The position numbers and the translations under genes are program-made. Under the pieces are notes generated by a model that ran no database searches, was not told the DNA's origin, and saw only the letters and a list, made by a program, of their open reading frames with translations. Positions 19,986 through 29,447 of a DNA stretch of 64,000 nucleotides are shown piece by piece. Positions within the stretch are counted from its first letter, which is position 1. Every line of letters starts with the position of its first letter. Source of the stretch: Gammaproteobacteria bacterium (GTDB taxonomy: Bacteria; Pseudomonadota; Gammaproteobacteria; GCA-001735895); contig JAAEMR010000078.1 of assembly GCA_024225395.1 (NCBI GenBank), positions 1 through 64,000 on the forward strand, written 5' to 3'.

Positions 19986-22900
19986 ATGCCGACACAATTT
20001 GTTCATCTTCACGTTCATTCTGAATTTTCCCTGGTCGATTCAACGATCCGTCTAAAACCGCTCATCGGGCAGGTTGTCGAACGTGGTATGGGGGCTATCG
20101 CATTAACCGATATGTCTAACCTGTTCGCGCTGGTTAAAATGTTCAAAATTGCGACGGCGGCAGGTGTTAAACCTATTTTTGGAGCGGATGTGTGGATTCG
20201 TTTTGAAGACAGGCCACAGAACTTGAGCAAGCTGGTTTTACTGTGTCAGAACGATGTGGGTTACCTGAACCTGAAGCGCCTGATTTCAAGGTCTTTTCAG
20301 GAAGGACAAACTGCTGATAAACCCACCATTTTTGTCGACTGGCTGGAAGGCTGTACCGAAGGTCTTCTGGCGCTTTCTGCCGGTCTTGAAGGGGATGTGG
20401 GTCAGGCTATTCAGGCGCAAAATATTCCATTCGCTGAACAATACCTGGATAGCTGGCAGTTACTATTTCCGAATCGTTTTTTTATTGAATTACAGCGCAC
20501 TGGTCGTCCCTTCGAAGAAATTTATATCGGGCATGCCGTCAAGTTATCAGCTGAGAAAGGCATACCATTAGTAGCGACAAATGATGTTCGTTTTATCGAT
20601 GCCAGTGATTTTGATTCTCATGAAATCAGGGTCTGTGTTTGTAGCGGCTTTACTCTGGACGATAATCGGCGACCCAAAACTTACTCTGAGCAACAGTATC
20701 TTCGCTCCAGCGAAGAGATGATAAATCTATTTAAAGATATTCCACAAGCCATAGATAATACAGTCAATATAGCTATGGCCTGTAATGTTACTTTAAAGCT
20801 GGGTAAAAATTATCTACCCGAATTTCCAATTCCACAAGGTTTTACGACGGATAGCTATTTTCGCTCAGTTTCAGAGCAGGGTCTGGAAGCTCGTCTGCAA
20901 TTTTTACAGGAGCAATTACCAGAAGGAGAGGTGCTGGAGCGCCAGCTTTATATAGACCGTTTGAATATTGAGCTGGATGTTATTATCCAGATGGGTTTCC
21001 CGGGTTATTTTTTAATTGTTGCTGATTTCATTGAATGGTCGAAAGATAATGATATTCCAGTAGGACCGGGTCGTGGTTCAGGTGCGGGTTCGGTTGTTGC
21101 TTATGCGCTGAAAATTACCGACCTGGACCCGCTTGAATACGAGTTACTGTTTGAGCGATTTCTCAACCCTGAACGTGTATCCATGCCCGATTTCGATATC
21201 GACTTTTGTATGGAAAAACGTGATCGTGTTATCGAATACGTGGCTAAAACCTACGGCCGAAATCAGGTTTCACAAATTATTACCTACGGCACCATGGCGG
21301 CAAAAGCGGTCATTAGAGATGTAGGACGAGTGCTGGGTCATCCCTATGGTTTTGTTGATCGAATAGCCAAGCTGATTCCATTTGAAATCGGTATGACGCT
21401 GGATAAAGCGCTGGAACAGGAGGCTGATTTACAAACTCTTTATCAGGAAGATGAGGAGGTGACTGCGATGATGGATATAGCTCGCTCACTGGAAGGTTTG
21501 ACGCGAAATGTCGGGAAACACGCGGGTGGAGTGGTTATCTCTCCCGGTGACCTGAATGATTTCACCCCGATTTATTGTGAACAGGGTGGTGCCGGTCTGG
21601 TGTCACAGTACGATAAAGGTGATGTGGAAGATGTCGGTCTGGTCAAGTTCGATTTTCTTGGGCTTCGTACATTGACCATTATTGACTGGGCGTTAAAAGC
21701 CATCAATAAGAAGAAAGATACTCCGCTAGAAATTGAAAGAATCGCGTTGGACGATAAGGCCAGTTTTGACCTGTTACAGGCTTACCAGACAACCGCTGTT
21801 TTTCAACTTGAATCGGCGGGTATGAAAGACCTTATACGTCGCCTGCAACCTGATAGTTTTGAAGATATTATCGCACTGGTAGCGCTATTTAGACCCGGTC
21901 CACTGCAATCGGGCATGGTTGATGACTTTATCAATCGAAAACATGGCCGGTCAAAAGTGGAATATCCGCATCCTTCTCTGGAACCCATTCTGCAACCGAC
22001 TTACGGGGTCATTCTGTACCAGGAACAGGTTATGCAAATAGCCCAGGTACTGGCTAAATATACTCTCGGTGGTGCGGACATGCTGCGCCGTGCAATGGGT
22101 AAGAAAAAGCCGGAGGAGATGGCGAAACAACGTGTGATCTTTACTGAAGGAGCATTGAATAATGATGTAGATGAAGAAACAGCAACAGGTATCTTCGACC
22201 TGATGGAAAAATTTGCAGGCTACGGGTTTAATAAATCGCACTCGGCAGCCTATGCGCTGGTGTCGTATCAAACGGCCTGGTTAAAAGCACATTATCCAGC
22301 GGAATTTATGGCTGCGGTTTTATCAGCTGATATGGATAACACTGACAAGGTCGTTATTTTAATTGAAGAATGTCGCAGCATGAAACTTAAAGTTTTGCCA
22401 CCGGATGTGAATAGTTCTGACTATCATTTTCGAGCCAATGATCAGGGTGAAATTATTTATGGATTAGGCGCAATTAAAGGTGTTGGTGAAGCGGCCATTG
22501 ACAGCATTATCAATGAGAGAATTCATGGTGAGTACCGTTCTCTGGATAACTTCTGCGGGCGTGTCGATATGTCCAAAGCTAATAAAAAGGTCATGAATGC
22601 TCTGGTTACCTGCGGAGCGATGGATTGCTTTTCCAATAATCGTGCCGCGTTACAATCTTATATGCCATATGCTTTACAGGCGGCCGATCAGGCGCAACGT
22701 AACCAGGATGCAGGTATGATTGATCTATTTGCAATGGATGAGCCGGAAAACGAAATAAAACCCATACCCGATGTCCCTGCCTGGGATGAAAAAACCCGCT
22801 TGATGAATGAAAAGGAAAGTCTGGGATTATTCCTCACCGGTCACCCTGTTGACATTTATAAAAAGGAATTAAATCAAATTGTGTCCGTCAATCTGGGGCA

Positions 22901-23459
22901 GTGGCTGCAAAAACTGGATAATAAGGACTCACCGACCAGTGGGTTTCGTAGAAAAGATGAAAATGCCATCGTCATTGGACTGGTCATCGGTATTCGAACT
23001 CGAAATGCACATAATGGCCGAGAAGTATTCGTGACCCTGGATGACCGGACTGGTCGAATCGATGTTCGGGTATTTCCTGAAATGTTTCAGGAGATTGAAT
23101 CTATCGTGCAAAAAGATGTGATGTGGGTGGTGGAAGGTGGAATCTCTTACGACGACTTTAATAATGGCATTCGTATCCGTGCGAAAAAGGTTGAACTGCT
23201 GGAAACCTTTCGTTTGCATCATGCGAAGTCAGTAAAGATAGATTTGTTAAAGGCTAATTTGAAGTCGGTTGAAAGGTTAGGAAGTGAATTACAGTCTCAT
23301 CGTCTGAATGATTGTTTGCCACTGGTCTTTCATAATGAAAAAGAAGGATTCGAATACCTTTTGCAAACACAGGGCTGGAGACTTTCCCCCAGTGATGCGT
23401 CATTACTGATTTTAGAAAAACACCTGGGTAAAAATGCTTTTCATATTGATTATTCCTGA
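19986..23459 (+). CDS. dnaE: DNA polymerase III subunit alpha
   Basis: 1157 aa; PHP start FVHLHVHSEFSLVDSTIRL, GPGRGSGAGSVVAYAL, MPDFDIDFC, YGFNKSHSAAYALVSYQTAWLKAHYPAEF. Confidence 0.98.
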   Translation: MPTQFVHLHVHSEFSLVDSTIRLKPLIGQVVERGMGAIALTDMSNLFALVKMFKIATAAGVKPIFGADVWIRFEDRPQNLSKLVLLCQNDVGYLNLKRLISRSFQEGQTADKPTIFVDWLEGCTEGLLALSAGLEGDVGQAIQAQNIPFAEQYLDSWQLLFPNRFFIELQRTGRPFEEIYIGHAVKLSAEKGIPLVATNDVRFIDASDFDSHEIRVCVCSGFTLDDNRRPKTYSEQQYLRSSEEMINLFKDIPQAIDNTVNIAMACNVTLKLGKNYLPEFPIPQGFTTDSYFRSVSEQGLEARLQFLQEQLPEGEVLERQLYIDRLNIELDVIIQMGFPGYFLIVADFIEWSKDNDIPVGPGRGSGAGSVVAYALKITDLDPLEYELLFERFLNPERVSMPDFDIDFCMEKRDRVIEYVAKTYGRNQVSQIITYGTMAAKAVIRDVGRVLGHPYGFVDRIAKLIPFEIGMTLDKALEQEADLQTLYQEDEEVTAMMDIARSLEGLTRNVGKHAGGVVISPGDLNDFTPIYCEQGGAGLVSQYDKGDVEDVGLVKFDFLGLRTLTIIDWALKAINKKKDTPLEIERIALDDKASFDLLQAYQTTAVFQLESAGMKDLIRRLQPDSFEDIIALVALFRPGPLQSGMVDDFINRKHGRSKVEYPHPSLEPILQPTYGVILYQEQVMQIAQVLAKYTLGGADMLRRAMGKKKPEEMAKQRVIFTEGALNNDVDEETATGIFDLMEKFAGYGFNKSHSAAYALVSYQTAWLKAHYPAEFMAAVLSADMDNTDKVVILIEECRSMKLKVLPPDVNSSDYHFRANDQGEIIYGLGAIKGVGEAAIDSIINERIHGEYRSLDNFCGRVDMSKANKKVMNALVTCGAMDCFSNNRAALQSYMPYALQAADQAQRNQDAGMIDLFAMDEPENEIKPIPDVPAWDEKTRLMNEKESLGLFLTGHPVDIYKKELNQIVSVNLGQWLQKLDNKDSPTSGFRRKDENAIVIGLVIGIRTRNAHNGREVFVTLDDRTGRIDVRVFPEMFQEIESIVQKDVMWVVEGGISYDDFNNGIRIRAKKVELLETFRLHHAKSVKIDLLKANLKSVERLGSELQSHRLNDCLPLVFHNEKEGFEYLLQTQGWRLSPSDASLLILEKHLGKNAFHIDYS

Positions 23460-23588
23460 CTATTCAGCTAATCCCTGAAATCCATCATTTCAGTGTTAAA
23501 GATGAATATTTATTAAACTCTCGGCAATGGCTCCTGACAGGTTGCAGGCATTGACAGGTTTATGGTGTGAGTTCGGAAAAACGGGTGT

Positions 23589-24158
23589 TTATTTCTTCGG
23601 TGTGTATTTGTATTGCTGGCCACCGATAGAAGCTTCATACATCAGACCACCTTTGGCAACGGTAAATACTGCCATCCCCTTGTAGTATTTGCCCACAGTT
23701 TTGGAGTCATTCTTGCCGCCACTGGCGCCTGCAGAACTGCCTGCTGTCGAAGCAGTGGCTGAAGCTCCAGCCGTTATAGCAACCGCTGTGGCCTGGGCTC
23801 CGAACTCAAAACTTCCGCTAGTGAATTCACCGAAAGAGCGCTTGTCTTCAAAAAAAATGACCTGGCTAAAGGCCTGGCCGCCAAACTGGAAGCCTACTGT
23901 TACCTGGGTCATCGTAGTGTCGCCGACATATTTTCCTCCCTCAAAGACTCTACCAGAACCATGAGCACCACCGATTCCAAAACCGCCTTTACCAACTGTT
24001 GGAAAGATGGCATATCCATAGCAATTTCCAAAGAAGTTGCCGCTTTCCCCTGCATTGGAGAAGACCTTGACAGTATCTTCATATTTATCTGCCCAACTAC
24101 TGGAGAAAGGCAATGTGAACAGTAAAAAAACGAGGTAGCCTCTAATCATAACACTCAT
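23589..24158 (-). CDS. SYLF/YSC84-domain secreted protein
   Basis: Signal peptide; GYAIFPTVGKGGFGIGGAHGSGRVFEGGKYVG, VGFQFGGQAFSQVIFFED. Confidence 0.82.
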   Translation of the reverse strand: MSVMIRGYLVFLLFTLPFSSSWADKYEDTVKVFSNAGESGNFFGNCYGYAIFPTVGKGGFGIGGAHGSGRVFEGGKYVGDTTMTQVTVGFQFGGQAFSQVIFFEDKRSFGEFTSGSFEFGAQATAVAITAGASATASTAGSSAGASGGKNDSKTVGKYYKGMAVFTVAKGGLMYEASIGGQQYKYTPKK

Positions 24159-24348
24159 GTTTATCTCTTCCTGGTAGGATTAAATATTAATGTTTATAAA
24201 CAACTTGCCTGTATGCTCGATGGTATAAAATACCCGGTTGTTGGGTTAATGCGAGTACAGCAATAACAAATACACTTTTAGCATACGTACATCTTACCCT
24301 AAAGGGGCATGCACTAACTGATACACAGAAACTGGATATTGTGCTGTT

Positions 24349-25119
24349 CTAAGGAGTAAAACACAATCCCGTTTGCTCTAATTCATCGCTCATCAAGTAT
24401 ACAAATAAATCCTGCTGCTGCTCAGGTCTTGGCAGGCTGTCATTTTTATTGGAACCTGGAAATGCTCTGATCTGCAAAGCGGTACGACTTTTACCCGGGT
24501 TAATGGCGTTTACAAATAACTGGCTACCCTCGTATTCTGCCGATAAGGTTTGCGTCATGCTGTTAACACCACCTTTACTGATTGCATAAGCATCCCAGTA
24601 AGCGCCGAATTTATCATCTGTCATAAACAGTATTGATGCATGATCTGATTTTTTTAACAGTGGAATGCAGTGGCGGGTTAATAAATAGGGACCGTTTAAA
24701 TTAACCTGCATGACCTGGTACCAGGTTTCACTATCACTATGTTCGAATGGAGTGGGGGATCCGAGTAGAGCGGCCGTATGCAATAAACCGTCGAGTCTGC
24801 CAAATTCATTACCGATATTTTCTGCTAGTTCGTAGTAATCTTTTTCGGTAGCACCTTCCAGGTTGAGTGGGTAAATAGCGGGTTTTGGATAGCCGGCCTG
24901 CTCAATTTCATCATAAACATTTTCCAGTAATCGAACATTTTTACCCAGCAGAATAACGGTGGCACCGGCAGCGGCATACGCCAGTGACATGACTTTTCCG
25001 TAACCACCTGTAGCGCCGGTAATGAGTATGACTTTATCTTTCAAGCAGCCTGAAGCCGGCTGATAATTTTCTGGTTTTGTAGCATTTTTCATGGGTAAAA
25101 TATTATGTGTAGTCATCAT
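24349..25119 (-). CDS. short-chain dehydrogenase (YciK-like)
   Basis: VILITGATGGYGKVMSLAYA, YAISKGGVNSMTQTL; adjacent to gph and ubiG as in many gammaproteobacteria. Confidence 0.88.
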   Translation of the reverse strand: MMTTHNILPMKNATKPENYQPASGCLKDKVILITGATGGYGKVMSLAYAAAGATVILLGKNVRLLENVYDEIEQAGYPKPAIYPLNLEGATEKDYYELAENIGNEFGRLDGLLHTAALLGSPTPFEHSDSETWYQVMQVNLNGPYLLTRHCIPLLKKSDHASILFMTDDKFGAYWDAYAISKGGVNSMTQTLSAEYEGSQLFVNAINPGKSRTALQIRAFPGSNKNDSLPRPEQQQDLFVYLMSDELEQTGLCFTP

Positions 25120-25140
25120 GGGTGCAGGACTTGCTTCCGC

Positions 25141-25800
25141 TCATAGTAAATCAATAATCTGTTCAGGGTGGTCAATCATAAAATCAGCCTTCCAGCTTTT
25201 AAAGTCAGAATTGTCAGTGATATAGCCATATTTAGCGATGACCGTAGTCATGTTGGCGGCATTTCCGGCTTCGATATCTCTCGGGTCATCTCCCACATAA
25301 AGACATTGTTCGCAATTTATATTGATTGCTTTTGCTGCGGTAATTAACGGAAGTGGGTGAGGTTTTTTTTCAGCTGTTGTATCGCCTGAAATGGTTACTG
25401 CAGATCGTTTATCCAGCTTTAATGCAGACATTAATGGATCGGTTAGCCAGCCGGGTTTATTTGTCATCACTCCCCAGGTAATGGATTGTTTTTCAAAAAA
25501 TGCTAATAAGGTTTCAAAACCATCAAATAGTTTTGTGTGGTCTGCAATATTGTGTAAATAGTAATCGAGGAATCTCAACCGTAATGGCTCGATATCTTCT
25601 TCTTTACGGTATTTATCAAAAGCGAGTCTGGTCATTGCCAGTCCACCTTTTGAAACGTGAGGGCGTAAAGTGTCGAGTGTTACTGGTGCCAGTCCTTCTT
25701 CCTTTAAGATATGATTCAGTGAAACCAGCATATCCGGTGCGGTATCCAGTAAAGTGCCATCCAGGTCGAAAAGTACGGCCTTAATCTCTGTTGAACTCAT
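25141..25800 (-). CDS. gph: phosphoglycolate phosphatase / HAD hydrolase
   Basis: VLFDLDGTLLDTAPDM, VGDDPRDIEAGNAANM. Confidence 0.88.
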   Translation of the reverse strand: MSSTEIKAVLFDLDGTLLDTAPDMLVSLNHILKEEGLAPVTLDTLRPHVSKGGLAMTRLAFDKYRKEEDIEPLRLRFLDYYLHNIADHTKLFDGFETLLAFFEKQSITWGVMTNKPGWLTDPLMSALKLDKRSAVTISGDTTAEKKPHPLPLITAAKAININCEQCLYVGDDPRDIEAGNAANMTTVIAKYGYITDNSDFKSWKADFMIDHPEQIIDLL

Positions 25801-26501
25801 AGATTGTGGCAGGTCATCAGGTAATTGACATCAACATCCTGTCCCAGGCTGTAATTTTTAGACAGCGGGTTATAACTTAAACCAGTGATATCGGTGACCT
25901 CCAGAGAAGCTGATCGTGCTGCCTGAGCCAGTTCTGATGGTTTCAGAAATTTTGAATAATCATGTGTGCCTTTAGGCAACATTTTCATGACATATTCGGC
26001 GCCTACAATGGCAAGCATGTAAGATTTGGAATTGCGGTTGAGAGTCGATAAAACAAGCGTGCCATCAGGTTTCAATGCTTTAGCAGCAGCATTGATGATA
26101 CTGACGGGATCGGGTACATGTTCCAGCATTTCCAGACAACAGACGACATCAAATTGATTTTCATTTTGATCAGCAAACTGCTCGGCAGTGATCATTTGAT
26201 AATCGACTTTTAATCCTGATTCATGTAAATGCATTTTAGCGACATCAAGAGATTGTTCGGCCATATCAATACCCGTGACATCGCCCCCCCTGGCTGCCAT
26301 GGCTTCAGACAGAATGCCCCCGCCACAACCAATATCGAGAACTTTTTTACCCGCCAGTCCAGCGCTTTGTTTTTCAATATAGTCAACTCTGATGGGGTTG
26401 ATATCATGCAGGGTTTTGAATTCACTCTGAGTATCCCACCAGCGACTGGCAAGTGCTGAAAATTTTTCAATTTCAGCAGCGTCTACGTTTTCTGTGTTCA
26501 T
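25797..26501 (-). CDS. ubiG: ubiquinone biosynthesis O-methyltransferase
   Basis: FSALASRWWDTQSEFKTLHDINPIRVDYI, VLDIGCGGGILSEAMA, FLKPSELA. Confidence 0.96.
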   Translation of the reverse strand: MNTENVDAAEIEKFSALASRWWDTQSEFKTLHDINPIRVDYIEKQSAGLAGKKVLDIGCGGGILSEAMAARGGDVTGIDMAEQSLDVAKMHLHESGLKVDYQMITAEQFADQNENQFDVVCCLEMLEHVPDPVSIINAAAKALKPDGTLVLSTLNRNSKSYMLAIVGAEYVMKMLPKGTHDYSKFLKPSELAQAARSASLEVTDITGLSYNPLSKNYSLGQDVDVNYLMTCHNL

Positions 26502-26559
26502 TGATTATCTATCAAATTAAAATTTAGTTTGGGGATTATACTTTAAAAAAACAAAAGAA

Positions 26560-26703
26560 TTCACCACAGAGGGCACAGAGGACACGGAGAAGCAATTAGT
26601 TATTTATAAATCATCCACCAGTGTTCTAATGTAAAGGTAATCAAAGTTGATTAACGAGTATAAAAATTATTTTACCTCTGTGTCCTCTGTGTCCTCTGTG
26701 ATG
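26560..26703. repeat. MITE-like inverted-repeat element, CACAGAG class (copy C)
   Basis: Left arm ttcaccacagagggcacagaggacacggaga; right arm cctctgtgtcctctgtgtcctctgtgatg, inverted, period 9. Confidence 0.82.
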
Positions 26704-26712
26704 CAATAGGTT

Positions 26713-28041
26713 TTATTCACTAATCCAGGTTTGCCACTGCTGGGCAATTTTTATTATTTCAACGGCATCGATATCGGTTAACTGGTAGTCACTTACCTTT
26801 TTCTCGCCATTGATCCAGACATGGGATACCTGCATGCTGTTGGTGGCATAAACCAGTTGTGCTACCGGGTCATACACCGGTTGTGTATTCAACTGGGAGA
26901 AATCTACAGCAATTACATCAGCTTTTTTCCCGGGTTCCAGTGATCCAATTTGATCAGATAACCCCAGCGATTTTGCTCCATTGATGGTTGCCATGCGTAA
27001 ACTCTGCTGAGCATTGCAACTACTGGCATCTCCGCTGACACCTTTACTCAGTAATGCTGCTGTCCGCATTTCACCAAACATGTCGAGATCATTATTGCTG
27101 GCAGCTCCATCCGTTCCCAGGCTTACATTTATATTGAGTTTTTGAAGAGCATCTACAGGGCAGAAACCACTGGCCAGTTTCAGGTTTGATTCAGGGCAGT
27201 GAACAATATTGACACCGGTTTCTGCAACTCTTTCCATTTCCATTTCGTTTAACGATGTCATATGCACAGCCATCAGGTTTGGGTTCAATAAATTGAGTTG
27301 GTCCAGTCTTTCCAGGGGGCGTTGACCGGTATTTTTTACCGCTTCATCAATTTCAAATTCTGTTTCATGTATGTGCATGTGAACCTGGATGTCCAGCTCG
27401 CTGCTATACATGGCTATTTTTTCCAGTGGTTTGTTGGAAACGGTGTAGGGTGCATGAGGTGCTAAAGCGGTGGAAATTAACGGGTATTCTTTTACCTCAT
27501 CGATAACGGCCATGGCTTTATGCAGGTATTCATCAGCCGACTGTGCCCAGATGGTCGGAAAATCCAGCACAATCAGGCCCGTCGTAGCTCGCATACCCAT
27601 CTGTTGACAGGTTTTGGCCATGATATCGGGAAAAAAGTACATATCATTTAAGCAGGTTGTGCCGCCACGAATCATTTCAGCAACGGTGAGCTGGACACCA
27701 TCCTGAATAAACTGCCTGTCGACCCACTTGGTTTCAGCTGGCCAGATATGATTGTTTAACCATTCCATTAAGGGCAAATCATCGGCTATTCCACGTAACA
27801 GGCTCATTGCGGCATGGGTATGCGTATTAATAAGACCCGGCATTAATATGTGGTTTTCCAGGGTCACTGTTTCAGCATCATCCAGACCTTCTACCGTATC
27901 AAGTTTTGCTACTGGCAGAATAGACTTAATGATGTCATTTTCTATGATCAGAGCGGATTCAGTTAACAGGTCAAACTGTTCATTAACCGTTAAAATCCAC
28001 TTAGGTTTGATTATGGTTATTTTTTTCATGTGACGAACCAT
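26713..28041 (-). CDS. mtaD: 5-methylthioadenosine/S-adenosylhomocysteine deaminase family (TRZ/ATZ hydrolase)
   Basis: LMPGLINTHTHAAMSLLRGIADDLPLMEWL, VHMHIHETEFE, LGTDGAASNNDLDMFGEMR; next to mtnA. Confidence 0.92.
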   Translation of the reverse strand: MVRHMKKITIIKPKWILTVNEQFDLLTESALIIENDIIKSILPVAKLDTVEGLDDAETVTLENHILMPGLINTHTHAAMSLLRGIADDLPLMEWLNNHIWPAETKWVDRQFIQDGVQLTVAEMIRGGTTCLNDMYFFPDIMAKTCQQMGMRATTGLIVLDFPTIWAQSADEYLHKAMAVIDEVKEYPLISTALAPHAPYTVSNKPLEKIAMYSSELDIQVHMHIHETEFEIDEAVKNTGQRPLERLDQLNLLNPNLMAVHMTSLNEMEMERVAETGVNIVHCPESNLKLASGFCPVDALQKLNINVSLGTDGAASNNDLDMFGEMRTAALLSKGVSGDASSCNAQQSLRMATINGAKSLGLSDQIGSLEPGKKADVIAVDFSQLNTQPVYDPVAQLVYATNSMQVSHVWINGEKKVSDYQLTDIDAVEIIKIAQQWQTWISE

Positions 28042-28139
28042 ACAACAAAGTTAATATTAAGTAATGACCTGATCTGAATTAATTTCATTCTTTAAGCCAT
28101 TCACTACAATGCTCCTTTTTTAAATTATAAGTAATCAAC

Positions 28140-29165
28140 GTGAGTTATCCTTCTTCAATATCGCCCATTCGCTGGGAAAACAACAGGTTAATACTTCTCG
28201 ATCAGCGCTATTTACCGTTAAAACATGATGATTATGTTTGCGCTACTTTAGAACAGGCTGCACAGGGTATTGCGGATCTGGTGGTGAGAGGCGCTCCAGC
28301 CATTGGCATCACGGCTGCCTATGCAGTTTATCTGGGGTATCAACAGCATAAACAAAATGTGAATTATGATTTTACTGCAGCTCTTGAAGGGTTGATTAAT
28401 GCTCGTCCAACAGCAGTCAACCTGGCCTGGGCTGTTGAGCAGCAAAAGGCACTTTTAAATACTGATCAGGCTGACCTGTCTCAGCAATTACTGGACAATG
28501 CTAAACGTATTCATCAGCAGGACCTTGATGACAATATCAAGATGGGTGACTTTGGTGCGAATTTGATTGACTCTGGTTCTCGAGTGGTTACGCACTGTAA
28601 TGCCGGAGCATTGGCCACTGCCGGTTATGGAACTGCCCTTGGGGTCATTCGTAGTGCCTGGTCGGAAGAAAAGCTGGATCAGATTTTTGCATCCGAAACA
28701 CGCCCGTGGCTACAGGGACTCAGGCTAACTGCCTGGGAACTGGCTGAAGATAAAATACCGGTTACTGTCATAGTGGAAGGTGCTGTCTCTTCTTTATTTA
28801 ATAGAAAAAAAATAGACTGGGTGATAGTCGGTTCCGATAGAATTTGTGCAAATGGAGACGTTATCAATAAAGTCGGTACCTGTAATCAGGCGATAATGGC
28901 CAGGCACTACGGGGTAAAGGTCATGGTTGCTGCTCCCACTTCAACTATAGATATGAATACGCAATCCGGTGACCTTGTCGATATTGAAAATCGTTCTGAC
29001 AGTGAAATCCTTGCGCAAAATTATCCTGATAACGAGTTAGTGTCCGCCTGGAATCCCGTGTTTGATGTGACGCCGGCAGCACTTGTTTCAGCCATAGTGA
29101 CGGAAAAGGGCGTTGTTTTGCAGCCTGACAAAGACAAAATGCTGGCTTTGATGAGTTCAAAATAA
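28140..29165 (+). CDS. mtnA: S-methyl-5-thioribose-1-phosphate isomerase
   Basis: GTG start; ADLVVRGAPAIGITAAYAV, THCNAGALATAGYGTALGVIR, VGSDRICANGDVINKVGT. Confidence 0.96.
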   Translation: MSYPSSISPIRWENNRLILLDQRYLPLKHDDYVCATLEQAAQGIADLVVRGAPAIGITAAYAVYLGYQQHKQNVNYDFTAALEGLINARPTAVNLAWAVEQQKALLNTDQADLSQQLLDNAKRIHQQDLDDNIKMGDFGANLIDSGSRVVTHCNAGALATAGYGTALGVIRSAWSEEKLDQIFASETRPWLQGLRLTAWELAEDKIPVTVIVEGAVSSLFNRKKIDWVIVGSDRICANGDVINKVGTCNQAIMARHYGVKVMVAAPTSTIDMNTQSGDLVDIENRSDSEILAQNYPDNELVSAWNPVFDVTPAALVSAIVTEKGVVLQPDKDKMLALMSSK

Positions 29166-29447
29166 GCCAGAGCTGGCTAAAATTCATTTCTGGGCGTGGT
29201 TATTAATAAGTGGAGGTCAGTGGGGGGTCTGTGCTAAAATTGCTTATATCGAATTACAAGGGTTTTTGGTCATTTTTTTGATCAGGAAAGAAATACTATT
29301 ATTAAATATAAATTTGAGTCTACTTATTTATCAAACCGTTCTGGATTGATACTGCTAACGACCCCGTTATTTATGACTAAAGTTTAATCCAGCCCTTTGT
29401 CTACCCCCAATAAAAACATATTGAATTAACCTAGAGACTCATAATTC

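Noticed and set aside
23700-23800. Ala/Ser/Gly-rich tract in the SYLF protein as a possible special domain
   Set aside because: Low-complexity insert appears to be a flexible linker or loop in this family; no specific signal.
26560-26703. Considered as a Rho-independent terminator or small RNA gene
   Set aside because: Arms are long, 9-nt periodic and recur in copy D and, in variant form, in copies A and B, so a dispersed repeat family explains it better.
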